Assembly: GCF_051433195.1 (NCBI RefSeq)
Contig: NZ_JBHMFT010000010.1
Coordinates: 120,273 to 184,272, forward strand
From: Falsiroseomonas sp051433195
Lineage (GTDB): Bacteria; Pseudomonadota; Alphaproteobacteria; Acetobacterales; Acetobacteraceae
Direction of reading: 5' to 3'
Length of the DNA: 64,000 bases
Shown one piece after another: positions 1 through 7,824 of the stretch. Under the pieces are notes generated by a model that made no database searches, was not told where the DNA came from, and saw only the letters and a program-made list of their open reading frames with translations. The position numbers were made by a program, and so were the translations under genes. How positions within the stretch are numbered: the first letter of the stretch is position 1; the number at the start of each line of letters is the position of its first letter.

Positions 1-2
1 TG

Positions 3-188
3 CTAGCGCATGGCTCCGACCGGTTGCCCCGGGGTGAAGGTCGCGGGCGTCGCGCACCAGCCCCAATGGTCGCAGTAGCGCGGCGATGCGAGCACGACGA
101 CGTGCAGCAGCCCCGACACGGCGATCACGCCGACCATCGCCAGGAACAGCGAGCGGCGCGGGTCAACTACCATCCAAATCTTATGCAT
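3..188 (-). CDS. pufA: Light-harvesting 1 alpha polypeptide
   Basis: A 61-residue antenna apoprotein with a short basic cytoplasmic N-terminus (MHKIW...DPRR), one membrane helix (about residues 13-35) and the bacteriochlorophyll-ligating His at residue 29 in a GLLH context. It pairs with PufB to build the LH1 ring around the reaction centre. It follows pufB by 82 bases on the same strand, and a purine-rich ribosome site (GGAGAAGAAG) precedes the ATG. The periplasmic tail contains two Cys (39 and 45) close to Trp42 and Trp44, which is unusual. The reaction-centre genes pufL and pufM expected downstream lie outside the window. Confidence 0.93.
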   Translation of the reverse strand: MHKIWMVVDPRRSLFLAMVGVIAVSGLLHVVVLASPRYCDHWGWCATPATFTPGQPVGAMR

Positions 189-230
189 GATCTTCTTCTC
201 CTAGCTGAACTCGGGCCCGTTTGAACTCAG

Positions 231-264
231 GCCCGGACCCGCGGCACGATTGCCGCCGGTCCGG
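231..264 (-). other. Intercistronic GC-rich hairpin between pufB and pufA
   Basis: On the minus strand the bases just after the pufB stop form a long stem. The outer arms GCCGGACC and GGTCCGGGC flank inner arms GGCGGCA and TGCCGC around a four-base loop, with a small mismatch in the stem. In other puf operons hairpins set the relative stability of the LH1 and reaction-centre messages. A role in mRNA processing here is inferred from that. There is no T-run, so a true terminator is unlikely. Confidence 0.5.
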
Positions 265-270
265 CATCAC

Positions 271-450
271 TCAGAAGAAGCGCCAATCCGGCGGGACCAC
301 GGAATTCCCGTAGACCAGCGGCCGCCACAGCCACACCAGGATATGCGCGCCCATCGATGCGAAGACGGAGAACGCCCAACCCTGGATCAGCAGGGAATGA
401 ATCTCGCGCGCCTCGCCTTCGGTCAGGCCAGTCTTTGAACCTTCGGCCAT
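271..450 (-). CDS. pufB: Light-harvesting 1 beta polypeptide
   Basis: A 59-residue LH1 beta subunit. The typical acidic N-terminus carries the conserved His18. The single membrane helix holds the bacteriochlorophyll ligand His36 in an A-S-M-G-A-H context, followed by the conserved W-R-P near residues 42-44. Two in-frame ATGs exist (456 and 450). The GGAGG lies 8 bases before the one at 450 but only 2 before the one at 456, so 450 is chosen. It is first of the puf genes here, 160 bases downstream of bchZ. No pufQ-like frame is seen in that gap. Confidence 0.93.
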   Translation of the reverse strand: MAEGSKTGLTEGEAREIHSLLIQGWAFSVFASMGAHILVWLWRPLVYGNSVVPPDWRFF

Positions 451-610
451 GATCATGACCTCCAACTTGCCTTTCGGCCGCCACCGCGCTGATCCCGCGC
501 GGCTGGGATGGAACCGGCGGGAAACCGCCGAGGCCGACCCGTTGCCCGAGACGCTGTGCCGGGGAGGGCACCAGAGGCTCGGGCGGCGGGATCGGGGTGA
601 TGCAGGCGCG

Positions 611-2071
611 TCATGCGACGCCTTCCGCAACCTGGTGCGCGACGACGTCGCCCAGCGTGTGCCGGACGCGGTCGCGGGTGATGCGCGGCTCGCCGGCTGC
701 GCGCGCGGACCGTTCGACGGCCTCGCGCAGGCGCTTGGCGGCGGAGATGCGCAGCAGGAAAGGCTCGGACTCGACATGCGCGTCGAGCAGGGCGACTGCG
801 TCGTCGTCCCAGGGCTCGGCGGCGCGAGCCGGGGTTGCCTCGACGCGGTCGAGGTCGGTGCCGAGCGGCAGGATGTGGAACAGCGCGTCGAACAGCGCGT
901 TGCAGTATTCCTGCACGATGTAGGTGGCGCCGGCGTAGCCCATGAAGGGCGTGCCGGTGGCGCGGCGGATGATGGCGCCCGGGAAGCTGGCCGGGATGTA
1001 CATCGCCCGCGACTTCAGCTCCGCCGCATACATGCGTTCGTTGTAGCTTCCGAACAGCACCAGCGGCGGCGTCTTCTTCATCGCGTCGCGGATCGCCGCG
1101 TTGTCGGTCTTCTCGCCGGCCAGGCGGCTGACAGCGAAGGCGCAGGGCACGCCCATCTCCTCGCCGAGGAAGCGTTGCAGGCCACGCGCGTAGGTATCCG
1201 TGGCGACCACCGCGAAGCTGGCACTCGCGAAGAAGTCCTGGGTGACGCTGCGCCACAGGTCCCAGATCGGCTTGATGGTGGTGTGCTTCTCCCGCTCGAT
1301 GAACGGCTCGGGGTCGAGGCCGGTCAGCTCGCCGAGCTTGCGGAGGAAGTTGGTGGTCGCGAAAAGGCCCATGGGCGCGCGCAGCCAGGGGCGTTCCAGC
1401 TCCTCGCACAGCTTGCGGCCGAATTCGCGGTACATGCAGATGTTGACGTCCGCATCGGGCAGCTTCGCGATGTCCTCGACATGGCTGCCGAGCGGGAAGA
1501 CCAGGTTGACCTCGCAGCCGATGCCCTCGACCAGCCGGCGGATCTCCGCCAGGTCGGACGGCATGTTGAAGGTGCCGTAGATGGGGCCCACGATGTTGAC
1601 GCGCGGCTTCTCGCCGAGCTTCGGGTTGCGCGCGCGCACCTTCTTGCCGCGGGCGCCGAATTCGGTCCACAGCCACATGATGGCGCGGTCCGCGGCCTGC
1701 CACTGGTCCTCGTCGATGGTGCGGCAGATGAAGCGCTGCAGGTTGCTGCCCTGCGGCGTCACGCCGCCGCCGATCATCTCCGCGATCGATCCCGTGACCA
1801 CCACCGCGGGCAGGTCCGGGTCCTGCGTCGAGGCGGCGCGGCGCATCGAATCCTCGGTGCCGTTCTTCGACAGCGAATCCTCGTCAAGCCCGGTGACGCA
1901 GACCGGCAGTTCATGCGGCGGCAGCGCATCGGTGTAGTGCAGCACGGCGGTGACGGGCAGGTTCTCACAGCCCACCGGGCCGTCGATCACCACGCGCAGC
2001 CCGCGGATCGCGGAGAAGGCGTAGATGGCGCCCCAGTAGCCGCCGGCGCGGTCATGATCGAGGACGAGCAT
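611..2071 (-). CDS. bchZ: Chlorophyllide reductase subunit BchZ
   Basis: A 486-residue homologue of the NifK/BchB class, one half of the BchYZ catalytic component of chlorophyllide a oxidoreductase. That enzyme reduces the C7-C8 bond of the ring in bacteriochlorophyll a synthesis using electrons from BchX. The N-terminus MLVLDHDRAGGYWG and the following PVGCENLPVTAV segment are typical of the family, the latter carrying a probable cluster-ligand Cys. The ATG at 2071 lies one base after the bchY stop, so the two are translationally coupled. The longer upstream frame is only run-through of bchY and is not used. Confidence 0.95.
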   Translation of the reverse strand: MLVLDHDRAGGYWGAIYAFSAIRGLRVVIDGPVGCENLPVTAVLHYTDALPPHELPVCVTGLDEDSLSKNGTEDSMRRAASTQDPDLPAVVVTGSIAEMIGGGVTPQGSNLQRFICRTIDEDQWQAADRAIMWLWTEFGARGKKVRARNPKLGEKPRVNIVGPIYGTFNMPSDLAEIRRLVEGIGCEVNLVFPLGSHVEDIAKLPDADVNICMYREFGRKLCEELERPWLRAPMGLFATTNFLRKLGELTGLDPEPFIEREKHTTIKPIWDLWRSVTQDFFASASFAVVATDTYARGLQRFLGEEMGVPCAFAVSRLAGEKTDNAAIRDAMKKTPPLVLFGSYNERMYAAELKSRAMYIPASFPGAIIRRATGTPFMGYAGATYIVQEYCNALFDALFHILPLGTDLDRVEATPARAAEPWDDDAVALLDAHVESEPFLLRISAAKRLREAVERSARAAGEPRITRDRVRHTLGDVVAHQVAEGVA

Positions 2072-2072
2072 C

Positions 2073-3563
2073 TCAGCTGCCCACCGCTTCTTCGGACTTC
2101 GCCTTGGCCGCGCGCAGCTTGCGCTGGCGGTCGCGGAAACCGGGCGGGTCCGTGGGCTTCTGGGTAAAGCCGTAGCCGGCGCCGTCGGGTGTGCCGACAC
2201 CCTCAAAAAAGCTGACCATGCGGGAGAAGCGTTCCCGCCCCTTGGTCTGCGCCGCGACGATCCCCGCCATGGACCCCGCGCCGGCCGCGCCGAACAGCGG
2301 GCGGGCGGAGACCATGTTGGTGAAGTACAGCGCGGGAATGCCGAGTTCCTTGGCCTTCTGCACCAGCGGCGTGGTGCCGAGTGCCAGGTCCGGCTTCACC
2401 TCCCGCATCGCCGCCATGTCCTGTTCCAGGCTGGCGCGGTACTGCACATGCGTGCCGCGGGCTTCGAGCCATTCGCGGTCCGCGTCGGACCATTCGGTGC
2501 GCGGGCAGGCGGTGCCGACATAAGGCACCTCAGCACCCGCTTCCGACAGCAGCCGCGCGACCAGCAGTTCCGAGCCTTCGTAGCCGGACACGGTGATGCG
2601 TGCGTTGATCGGCGCCGCGGCCAGCGCGGCCTTGATGGCCGGCAATGCCCGCGCCTTGGCGGCATCCACCTGGCTGTCGGCGATGCCGGCCGCACGGCCG
2701 ACCGCATCGAGCCAGGCCGCCGTGCCATCATGGCCCACGGGGCCGGAGCCCACCACGGGCCGTCCTGCGGCGCGGAATTCGCGAATGCTGGCGGTGTAGA
2801 AGGGATGCACGGCGGCGGCGACTTCGCAGTCCAGCGCCGCATACAGGTCGCGCCATTCGCGTGCCGGCGTCTGCGGTGCGACGGTCAGGCCCATCGGCTG
2901 CAGCATCGCGCCAACGCCCATCGGGTCGGCGGGGAACAATTCGCCGATCAGCGCGACGGTGCGCTCGCCGTCCACCATCTGGCGGGGCCGCGCCACGGGG
3001 CCGGCCTCGGCCTCGCCGCGGGCGTAGCGCAGCATGGCGCCGGCCAGCACGTCCTTGGCCTCGGCATGGGTCGGCACGCCGAAGCCCGGCACGTCGATGC
3101 CGATGATCCGCACGCCGTCGATCTGCTTCGGCAGCAGGTCCAGCGGCACGCCGGACGCAGTGGGGACGCAGAGGTTGATGATGACGACGGCGTCGTAATC
3201 CTCCGGCTTCGCGGTGGCGTGCACCGCGTCGCGGATGTCCTCGAACAGCTTGCCGGTCACGAGCGTCTCGGAATTGAACGGCACGTAGCCCACCGTGCGC
3301 CGGGCGCCGTAGAAATGGCTGGTGAAGGTCAGGCCATAGACGCAGCAGGCGCTGCCCGAGAGGATCGTCGCGGTCCGCCGCATCCGCAGCCCGACGCGCA
3401 AGGATCCGAAGGCCGGGCACATGGATTGCGGCTGGTCGTGCGGCCCGCGCGGGTAGTTCTTCGCGAGCTGATCCATCACCAGCGACTTGCCGGCAGCGCG
3501 CGCGGCAGTCTCGAACGTCTCGCGGCCTCCGTGGCAGGCGCCGGCGGTGGGGAGTTCGGTCAT
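2073..3563 (-). CDS. bchY: Chlorophyllide reductase subunit BchY
   Basis: A 496-residue NifD/BchN-like subunit that forms the catalytic heterotetramer with BchZ. Cysteines in the SMCPAFGSLR, SGSACCVYG and INLCVPTASG segments are the expected iron-sulfur cluster ligands. The length is normal for the family. It sits 3 bases after bchX and 1 base before bchZ in the bchC-X-Y-Z unit, and so should be made in step with its partners. Confidence 0.95.
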   Translation of the reverse strand: MTELPTAGACHGGRETFETAARAAGKSLVMDQLAKNYPRGPHDQPQSMCPAFGSLRVGLRMRRTATILSGSACCVYGLTFTSHFYGARRTVGYVPFNSETLVTGKLFEDIRDAVHATAKPEDYDAVVIINLCVPTASGVPLDLLPKQIDGVRIIGIDVPGFGVPTHAEAKDVLAGAMLRYARGEAEAGPVARPRQMVDGERTVALIGELFPADPMGVGAMLQPMGLTVAPQTPAREWRDLYAALDCEVAAAVHPFYTASIREFRAAGRPVVGSGPVGHDGTAAWLDAVGRAAGIADSQVDAAKARALPAIKAALAAAPINARITVSGYEGSELLVARLLSEAGAEVPYVGTACPRTEWSDADREWLEARGTHVQYRASLEQDMAAMREVKPDLALGTTPLVQKAKELGIPALYFTNMVSARPLFGAAGAGSMAGIVAAQTKGRERFSRMVSFFEGVGTPDGAGYGFTQKPTDPPGFRDRQRKLRAAKAKSEEAVGS

Positions 3564-3566
3564 CGC

Positions 3567-4586
3567 TCAGGCGCCCTCATAGACCACTTCGAGGGTGGGC
3601 TTGTTGATGACCTCGGCGCCGCACATGTCTTCCATCGTCGCGGGGTCGAGCACCACACCGCGCCCGACCGCATCGCCCTTGAAAAGGTTCAGCAGGTTCT
3701 CATGCGTCAGCGGATAGGGGCGCACCGGCGGTGCCCCCGCGACCTGCAAGGCGAGCTCCTCGAACACGCTGGCCCATTGACCACCGGGAATGCCGACGAT
3801 CTCGTAGTTCGCGGATTTGCGGCGGATGTCATCATCGGCCGGGATCGCCGCGAGCACCGGGATGCCCACTTCCTTGGCGAAAGCCTGCGCCTCCCCGGTC
3901 CCGTCATCCTTGTTGATGACCATGCCGGCGACGCCGACATTGCCGCCGAGCTTCTTGAAGTACTCGACCGCGGAGCAGACGTTGTTCGCGACATACAGCG
4001 ACTGCAGGTCGTTGGAGCCGACCACGATCACCTTCTGGCACATGTCGCGCGCGATCGGCAGGCCGAAGCCGCCGCAGACCACGTCGCCCAGGAAGTCGAG
4101 CAGCACGTAGTCGAAATCCCACTGATGGAAGCCCAGCTTCTCCAGCAGCTCGAAGCCGTGGATGATGCCGCGCCCGCCGCAGCCGCGGCCAACCTCCGGG
4201 CCGCCGAGTTCCATGGCGAAGACGCCGTCGCGCTTGAAGCAGACGTCGCCGATCTTCACCGCCTCGCCGGCCGCCTTCTTCTTGGAAGACGTCTCGATGA
4301 TCGTCGGCACGGACCGGCCGCCGAACAGCAGCGACGTGGTGTCGGATTTCGGATCGCAGCCGATCAGCAGCACGCGCTTGCCCTGCTGCGCCATCATGTA
4401 GGACAGGTTCGCCAGGGTGAAGGACTTGCCGATGCCGCCCTTGCCGTAGATGGCGATGATCTGCGTTTCCTTCTTCACAGGCTCGGTGCTGATCGCATCC
4501 GGCTCCTGCGCCGCTTCGGCCCGCAGCGCATCCGCCATGCTCTGCTGTGCAGAAGGGGTCGCCGGGGTGCCGGTCTGTGCGTTCAT
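3567..4586 (-). CDS. bchX: Chlorophyllide reductase iron protein BchX
   Basis: A 339-residue NifH-like ATPase that passes electrons to BchYZ. The P-loop reads YGKGGIGKS, and the two Cys that bridge the subunit-interface 4Fe-4S cluster lie in GRGCGGRG and GDVVCGG. The chosen ATG at 4586 overlaps the bchC stop in an ATGA arrangement with GGAG about 9 bases upstream. A second ATG two codons earlier (4592) is closer to that site and less likely. The first roughly 40 residues are a variable N-terminal extension, which is usual for BchX compared with BchL. Confidence 0.95.
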   Translation of the reverse strand: MNAQTGTPATPSAQQSMADALRAEAAQEPDAISTEPVKKETQIIAIYGKGGIGKSFTLANLSYMMAQQGKRVLLIGCDPKSDTTSLLFGGRSVPTIIETSSKKKAAGEAVKIGDVCFKRDGVFAMELGGPEVGRGCGGRGIIHGFELLEKLGFHQWDFDYVLLDFLGDVVCGGFGLPIARDMCQKVIVVGSNDLQSLYVANNVCSAVEYFKKLGGNVGVAGMVINKDDGTGEAQAFAKEVGIPVLAAIPADDDIRRKSANYEIVGIPGGQWASVFEELALQVAGAPPVRPYPLTHENLLNLFKGDAVGRGVVLDPATMEDMCGAEVINKPTLEVVYEGA

Positions 4587-5539
4587 GAGCATGCTCTCCA
4601 ATCGAGGATCATCTTGAGGCACGCGGGATCGTTGAAGGCCGTGCGGTAGGCGTCGGGCGCAGCACTCGCATCGCTGCGGTGCGTGATCAGGCCTTCGAAG
4701 GACAGGCGCCCGGACTCGAGCAGGTCGCGCACGGCCAGCAGATCCGGCTCCCGCCACTCGGCGGCGACGCGGATGCGGGCTTCCCGCATGAAGGCCGGCG
4801 GGAAGGCGAAGCTGAGCGGCGCGCTGTAGAAGCCGGCCAGCACCACCTCGCCGCCCGGCGCCAGGCGCTGCACCAGGCTATCCAGCAGCAAGCTGTCGCC
4901 GCTGACGTCGCAGATGCAGCGGTAGTCGCGCCGTGCATCGGCCTCCGGTGCGATAACCTGGTAGCCGATGGCCCCCTCGGCGCGGGCGGGATTCGTCTCC
5001 CACACCACCGGGGCGCCGCCGCTGGCGACGACGATGCGTGCGACCAGCCGGCCGAGCACGCCATGTCCAACGATGAGATCCGGCAGTTCCGCATGCGGCG
5101 CGAAGATCGCGTGGCGGGCCGTCGCGGCCAGCGCCATCAGCACGCCATCCTCGCCGAGCGACTCATCGATCTGCACGGCGCGCGCATCCGGCACCACGAG
5201 TCGAGACGCCGCGCCACCGAACAATCCGCGCACTTCGCCGAAGCACTTGGCGCCCGGCACGAAGACACGCTCGCCAACCCGGCGGCGCGCCAGTGGCCCG
5301 GCGGAGACGACGCGGCCGACGGATTCGTAGCCGGGCACCAGCGGGTAGCCCATGCCGGGGAAGGGCGGCATGCGGCCGGACCACAGCAGGCGTTCGGTTC
5401 CGGTGCTGATGCCGCTCCACTCGACGTCGACGACCAGATCCCCTTCCCCGGGAGGGGAGAGTTCCAATCGGCTCAGAACGAGACGTTCCGGCGCTTCCAG
5501 CAAGACTGCCACGGTGTCCACCTGGACGGCCGCTCCCAT
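4583..5539 (-). CDS. bchC: Bacteriochlorophyllide a dehydrogenase BchC
   Basis: A 318-residue member of the medium-chain dehydrogenase/reductase superfamily. It oxidises the C3 hydroxyethyl group of the chlorin to the acetyl group of bacteriochlorophyllide a. A GroES-like N-terminal half carries a STGTERLLWSG segment typical of BchC, and a glycine-rich nucleotide-binding stretch (GHGVLGRL) sits near the middle. It starts its own transcription unit: two PpsR palindromes lie just upstream in the 60-base gap after crtF. Its stop overlaps the bchX start. Confidence 0.95.
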   Translation of the reverse strand: MGAAVQVDTVAVLLEAPERLVLSRLELSPPGEGDLVVDVEWSGISTGTERLLWSGRMPPFPGMGYPLVPGYESVGRVVSAGPLARRRVGERVFVPGAKCFGEVRGLFGGAASRLVVPDARAVQIDESLGEDGVLMALAATARHAIFAPHAELPDLIVGHGVLGRLVARIVVASGGAPVVWETNPARAEGAIGYQVIAPEADARRDYRCICDVSGDSLLLDSLVQRLAPGGEVVLAGFYSAPLSFAFPPAFMREARIRVAAEWREPDLLAVRDLLESGRLSFEGLITHRSDASAAPDAYRTAFNDPACLKMILDWRACS

Positions 5540-5547
5540 TGATTGAG

Positions 5548-5565
5548 TGTAAGCCTAGACTGACA
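5548..5565. promoter_or_regulatory. PpsR/CrtJ operator, bchC proximal site
   Basis: A perfect TGT-N12-ACA palindrome (TGTAAGCC...CTGACA) nine bases upstream of the bchC ATG. It forms a pair with the next site, separated by 8 bases. This spacing is known to support cooperative binding of PpsR/CrtJ in purple bacteria. Binding is inferred from the motif and from the ppsR gene elsewhere in the window. Confidence 0.8.
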
Positions 5566-5573
5566 GTGCAGCA

Positions 5574-5591
5574 TGTCAAGCTAAACTGACA
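5574..5591. promoter_or_regulatory. PpsR/CrtJ operator, bchC distal site
   Basis: A second perfect TGT-N12-ACA palindrome (TGTCAAGC...CTGACA), 8 bases from the proximal site. It lies within the crtF-bchC gap, so bchCXYZ and perhaps pufBA can be repressed independently of read-through from crtEF. Confidence 0.8.
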
Positions 5592-5599
5592 TTGAAACG

Positions 5600-6748
5600 T
5601 CAGGTCGCGCTGACATCCGCCAAAAGAACCTGTGTCAGCAGCGGCGTCGGTGTCGGCAGGGCACGGCTGGAGGCGAAGCCGGCCTCGGCCAGCATGGCGC
5701 GCAACTCCTCCGGCCGCCGCGGCCGGCCCCGGCCCATGGCGAGGAGGTAGAAGCCGAAATACGCCTCCCCCATCGGCTCCGCGCCGCTGGTTCCGGCCAT
5801 CGGCTCCGCGATCAGCAGGCGGCCCTTGGCAGGCAAGGCCGCGCGGGCGGCGCGCAGCAGCGCCATCACCACCGCATCGTCATGGTCGTGCAGCACGCGG
5901 ACGAAGCTGATGAGGTCGGCGCCCCGGGGCAGCGGATCGGTCGAGAAATCGCCGCCGAAGACCTGCGTCCGGCTGGCCAACCCTTGCGCCGCGAAGCGGG
6001 CGGTGGCGCGGGCGGCGACCTGGGGCAGGTCGAACAGCATCAGGCGCAGGTTCGGCGCGGCCCGGGCCACGGCGGACAGGAAGGCGCCCTCCCCGCCGCC
6101 GACATCCATCAGCGTGCCGTGCCGGGTGAAATCGTAGGTCGCCAGGACCTCCGCCGCCACCATGGGCTGGGAGGCCGCCATCAGCGCGGAGTAATCCGCC
6201 ACGCGCTCCGCCCCCAGCGCATCCGGGGCCGCGGCGCCGGCATAGGCCCAGTAGGCGGACAGGGCGTTGCCGCCACGCTCCCGCCGCAGCAGGGCGACGG
6301 GGTCCGCGAGGTCGGCGTAGAGCAGCGCATGGTGTTCCACCATGGCGGCGATGCCGGGATTGCCGATCATCGCCGCGCCGAGCGGGCCGAGGGTCCAGAC
6401 CCCATCGGCGCGGCGCCGGGTCAGGTCGAGTGCCGCGGCGGCGGCCAGCAGGCGGCCCATCGCCTCCGGCGGCACCGCCAGGCGGTGCGCCAGCGCGGCC
6501 TCGGTCGCGGGCGCCTCGTGCAGGATGTCGAACAGCTTCAGGCGCACGCAGGCGGCCAGCACCTGGGAGTAGACGAAGCCGGCGCACAGGTCGAACAACT
6601 GCCGCGCCCGGCGGCGGGCCATCGGCCGCGTCAGCGGGAAGCGCGCGGCCCATTCGCGGAAGGCGGGGCGGGCAGTGACAGCCTCCCGCCACGCCCGCAG
6701 CCGGTCCAGGAGGCCGGGCGGCATGGCGGCCTGGGAAACCGGCGTCAC
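5600..6748 (-). CDS. crtF: Hydroxyneurosporene O-methyltransferase CrtF
   Basis: An approximately 382-residue SAM-dependent methyltransferase that methylates the C1 hydroxyl of spheroidene/spirilloxanthin-series carotenoids. An N-terminal dimerisation and winged-helix region (DLCAGFVYSQVLAACVRLKLFD) is followed by the SAM-binding motif LMDVGGGEGAFLS. I choose the GTG at 6748 because it overlaps the crtE stop as GTGA. An ATG at 6724 would give 374 residues and cannot be excluded, since neither has a strong ribosome site. No other late carotenoid gene (crtC, crtD, crtA) is in the window. Confidence 0.9.
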   Translation of the reverse strand: MTPVSQAAMPPGLLDRLRAWREAVTARPAFREWAARFPLTRPMARRRARQLFDLCAGFVYSQVLAACVRLKLFDILHEAPATEAALAHRLAVPPEAMGRLLAAAAALDLTRRRADGVWTLGPLGAAMIGNPGIAAMVEHHALLYADLADPVALLRRERGGNALSAYWAYAGAAAPDALGAERVADYSALMAASQPMVAAEVLATYDFTRHGTLMDVGGGEGAFLSAVARAAPNLRLMLFDLPQVAARATARFAAQGLASRTQVFGGDFSTDPLPRGADLISFVRVLHDHDDAVVMALLRAARAALPAKGRLLIAEPMAGTSGAEPMGEAYFGFYLLAMGRGRPRRPEELRAMLAEAGFASSRALPTPTPLLTQVLLADVSAT

Positions 6749-7617
6749 GCGGCCTGCGCGGCCAGTTTCTGCGGCAGCAGGCGCTTTGCCTCGGCCAGGA
6801 TCAGGCCGTGCAGCATGGCGCGGCCGGCGCAATCCGGAATGGCGGCGACGGCCTGTTCGGACAGCGCCCGCAGCCGCGCCACGGCGCCCAGAAGGCCGAA
6901 TTCGGCCACCGCGCTCGGCCGGCCCAGCGCCTTGTCCACGCCCACCGGCTTGCCCAAAGTCGCCTCGTCCTCCACCGCGTCCCGAAGGTCGTCGGCCACC
7001 TGGTAGGCCTCGCCCAGGCGGTCGCCGAGCAGGCGCCAGGCCTCGGGCTCCGCATGTCCCGCCGCGGCGGCGCCGGCCATGGTGGCGGCGGCGAACAGGC
7101 TGCCGGTCTTCTGCCGCTGGTATTCGGAAAGGTCGGCCCGCGGCTCGCATTCCCAGGCCTGGCCGGCGACGATGCCGAAGGGCACGCCGACGCCATCGCC
7201 CACCAGCAGCAGCAGCGGCCCGAGTCGCGCGGGCGCGCAGGGGGCGGCGCGCGCCAGGGTCTGGAAGGCCAGGACGATCAGCGCATCGCCGGCCAGCACG
7301 GCCAGCGGCTCGCCATAGGCGCGGTGCACGCTGGGCTTGCCGCGCCGCGTTGCGGCATCGTCGAAGCAGGGCAGGTCATCATGCACCAGGCTGGCGCAAT
7401 GCAGCAGCTCGATCGCAGCACCGGCCGCCGAGGACAGGGCCGGGCTGTCATCGCCGCAGGAGGCCGCCACCGCCAGCGTCAGCCGCGGCCGGATGCGGCC
7501 GCCCTTGGGGAACACCGCATGGCGCATGGCCGCGGCCAGCCGCGGCGGCGCGCCGGCGGCCTCGGCATAGAGCACGGCATCCGCCAGGCTGGATTCGATG
7601 CGCGACACGGCATCCAT
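6745..7617 (-). CDS. crtE: Geranylgeranyl diphosphate synthase CrtE
   Basis: A 290-residue trans-prenyltransferase making the C20 diphosphate used both for phytoene and for the bacteriochlorophyll tail. The first aspartate-rich motif is DDLPCFDD and the second lies in QVADDLRDAVED. The GKPSVHRAYGE segment is also typical. It heads a crtE-crtF pair (stop and start overlap by 4 bases) and has PpsR-type palindromes 26-69 bases upstream of its ATG. Confidence 0.94.
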   Translation of the reverse strand: MDAVSRIESSLADAVLYAEAAGAPPRLAAAMRHAVFPKGGRIRPRLTLAVAASCGDDSPALSSAAGAAIELLHCASLVHDDLPCFDDAATRRGKPSVHRAYGEPLAVLAGDALIVLAFQTLARAAPCAPARLGPLLLLVGDGVGVPFGIVAGQAWECEPRADLSEYQRQKTGSLFAAATMAGAAAAGHAEPEAWRLLGDRLGEAYQVADDLRDAVEDEATLGKPVGVDKALGRPSAVAEFGLLGAVARLRALSEQAVAAIPDCAGRAMLHGLILAEAKRLLPQKLAAQAA

Positions 7618-7642
7618 GCGAAACCTCCCACCGGCACGGGAC

Positions 7643-7660
7643 TGTAAGCCCGGCTTGTCA
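7643..7660. promoter_or_regulatory. Imperfect PpsR/CrtJ site before crtE
   Basis: TGT-N12-TCA, one mismatch from the TGT-N12-ACA consensus. Its left half, TGTAAGCC, is identical to that of the bchC proximal site. It lies 8 bases from the perfect site that follows, the same spacing as at bchC. Confidence 0.6.
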
Positions 7661-7668
7661 GTCGGAAG

Positions 7669-7686
7669 TGTCAGTCTTTCTTGACA
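7669..7686. promoter_or_regulatory. PpsR/CrtJ operator before crtE
   Basis: A perfect TGT-N12-ACA palindrome (TGTCAGTC...TTGACA) in the 207-base divergent gap between crtE and the DUF2189-type gene, so it could act on both promoters. An adjacent TTGAC-N6-GTCAA inverted repeat at 7681-7696 overlaps it and may hold a promoter element. Confidence 0.75.
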
Positions 7687-7824
7687 ACCAAGTCAACCGG
7701 CTTTTCAGCCTCACGCGGGCTTGAGGCGGTTTTTCCCGCTTCTCACCCAACTGCAGGAGGCGGAGTCCAGCCGGCACCGCCGGTCCCGGGCCGTCCGCGG
7801 AACCCTATCGGGGGGAGGCGTACA

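Noticed and set aside
451..610. pufQ or another small gene between bchZ and pufB
   Set aside because: No frame with a start, ribosome site and PufQ-like helix could be found in the 160 bases.
541..610. PpsR-like TGT-N12-ACC match before pufB
   Set aside because: The last half-site is wrong, the spacer is all GC and no partner site lies 8 bases away.
449..2167. 572-residue plus-strand frame opposite bchZ
   Set aside because: It is antisense to a well-conserved gene, rich in Arg/Ala/Asp/Val repeats typical of GC-rich shadow frames, and has no recognisable domain.
2448..4649. 733-residue plus-strand frame opposite bchY and bchX
   Set aside because: Same composition artefact; both minus-strand genes have family motifs and coupled starts.
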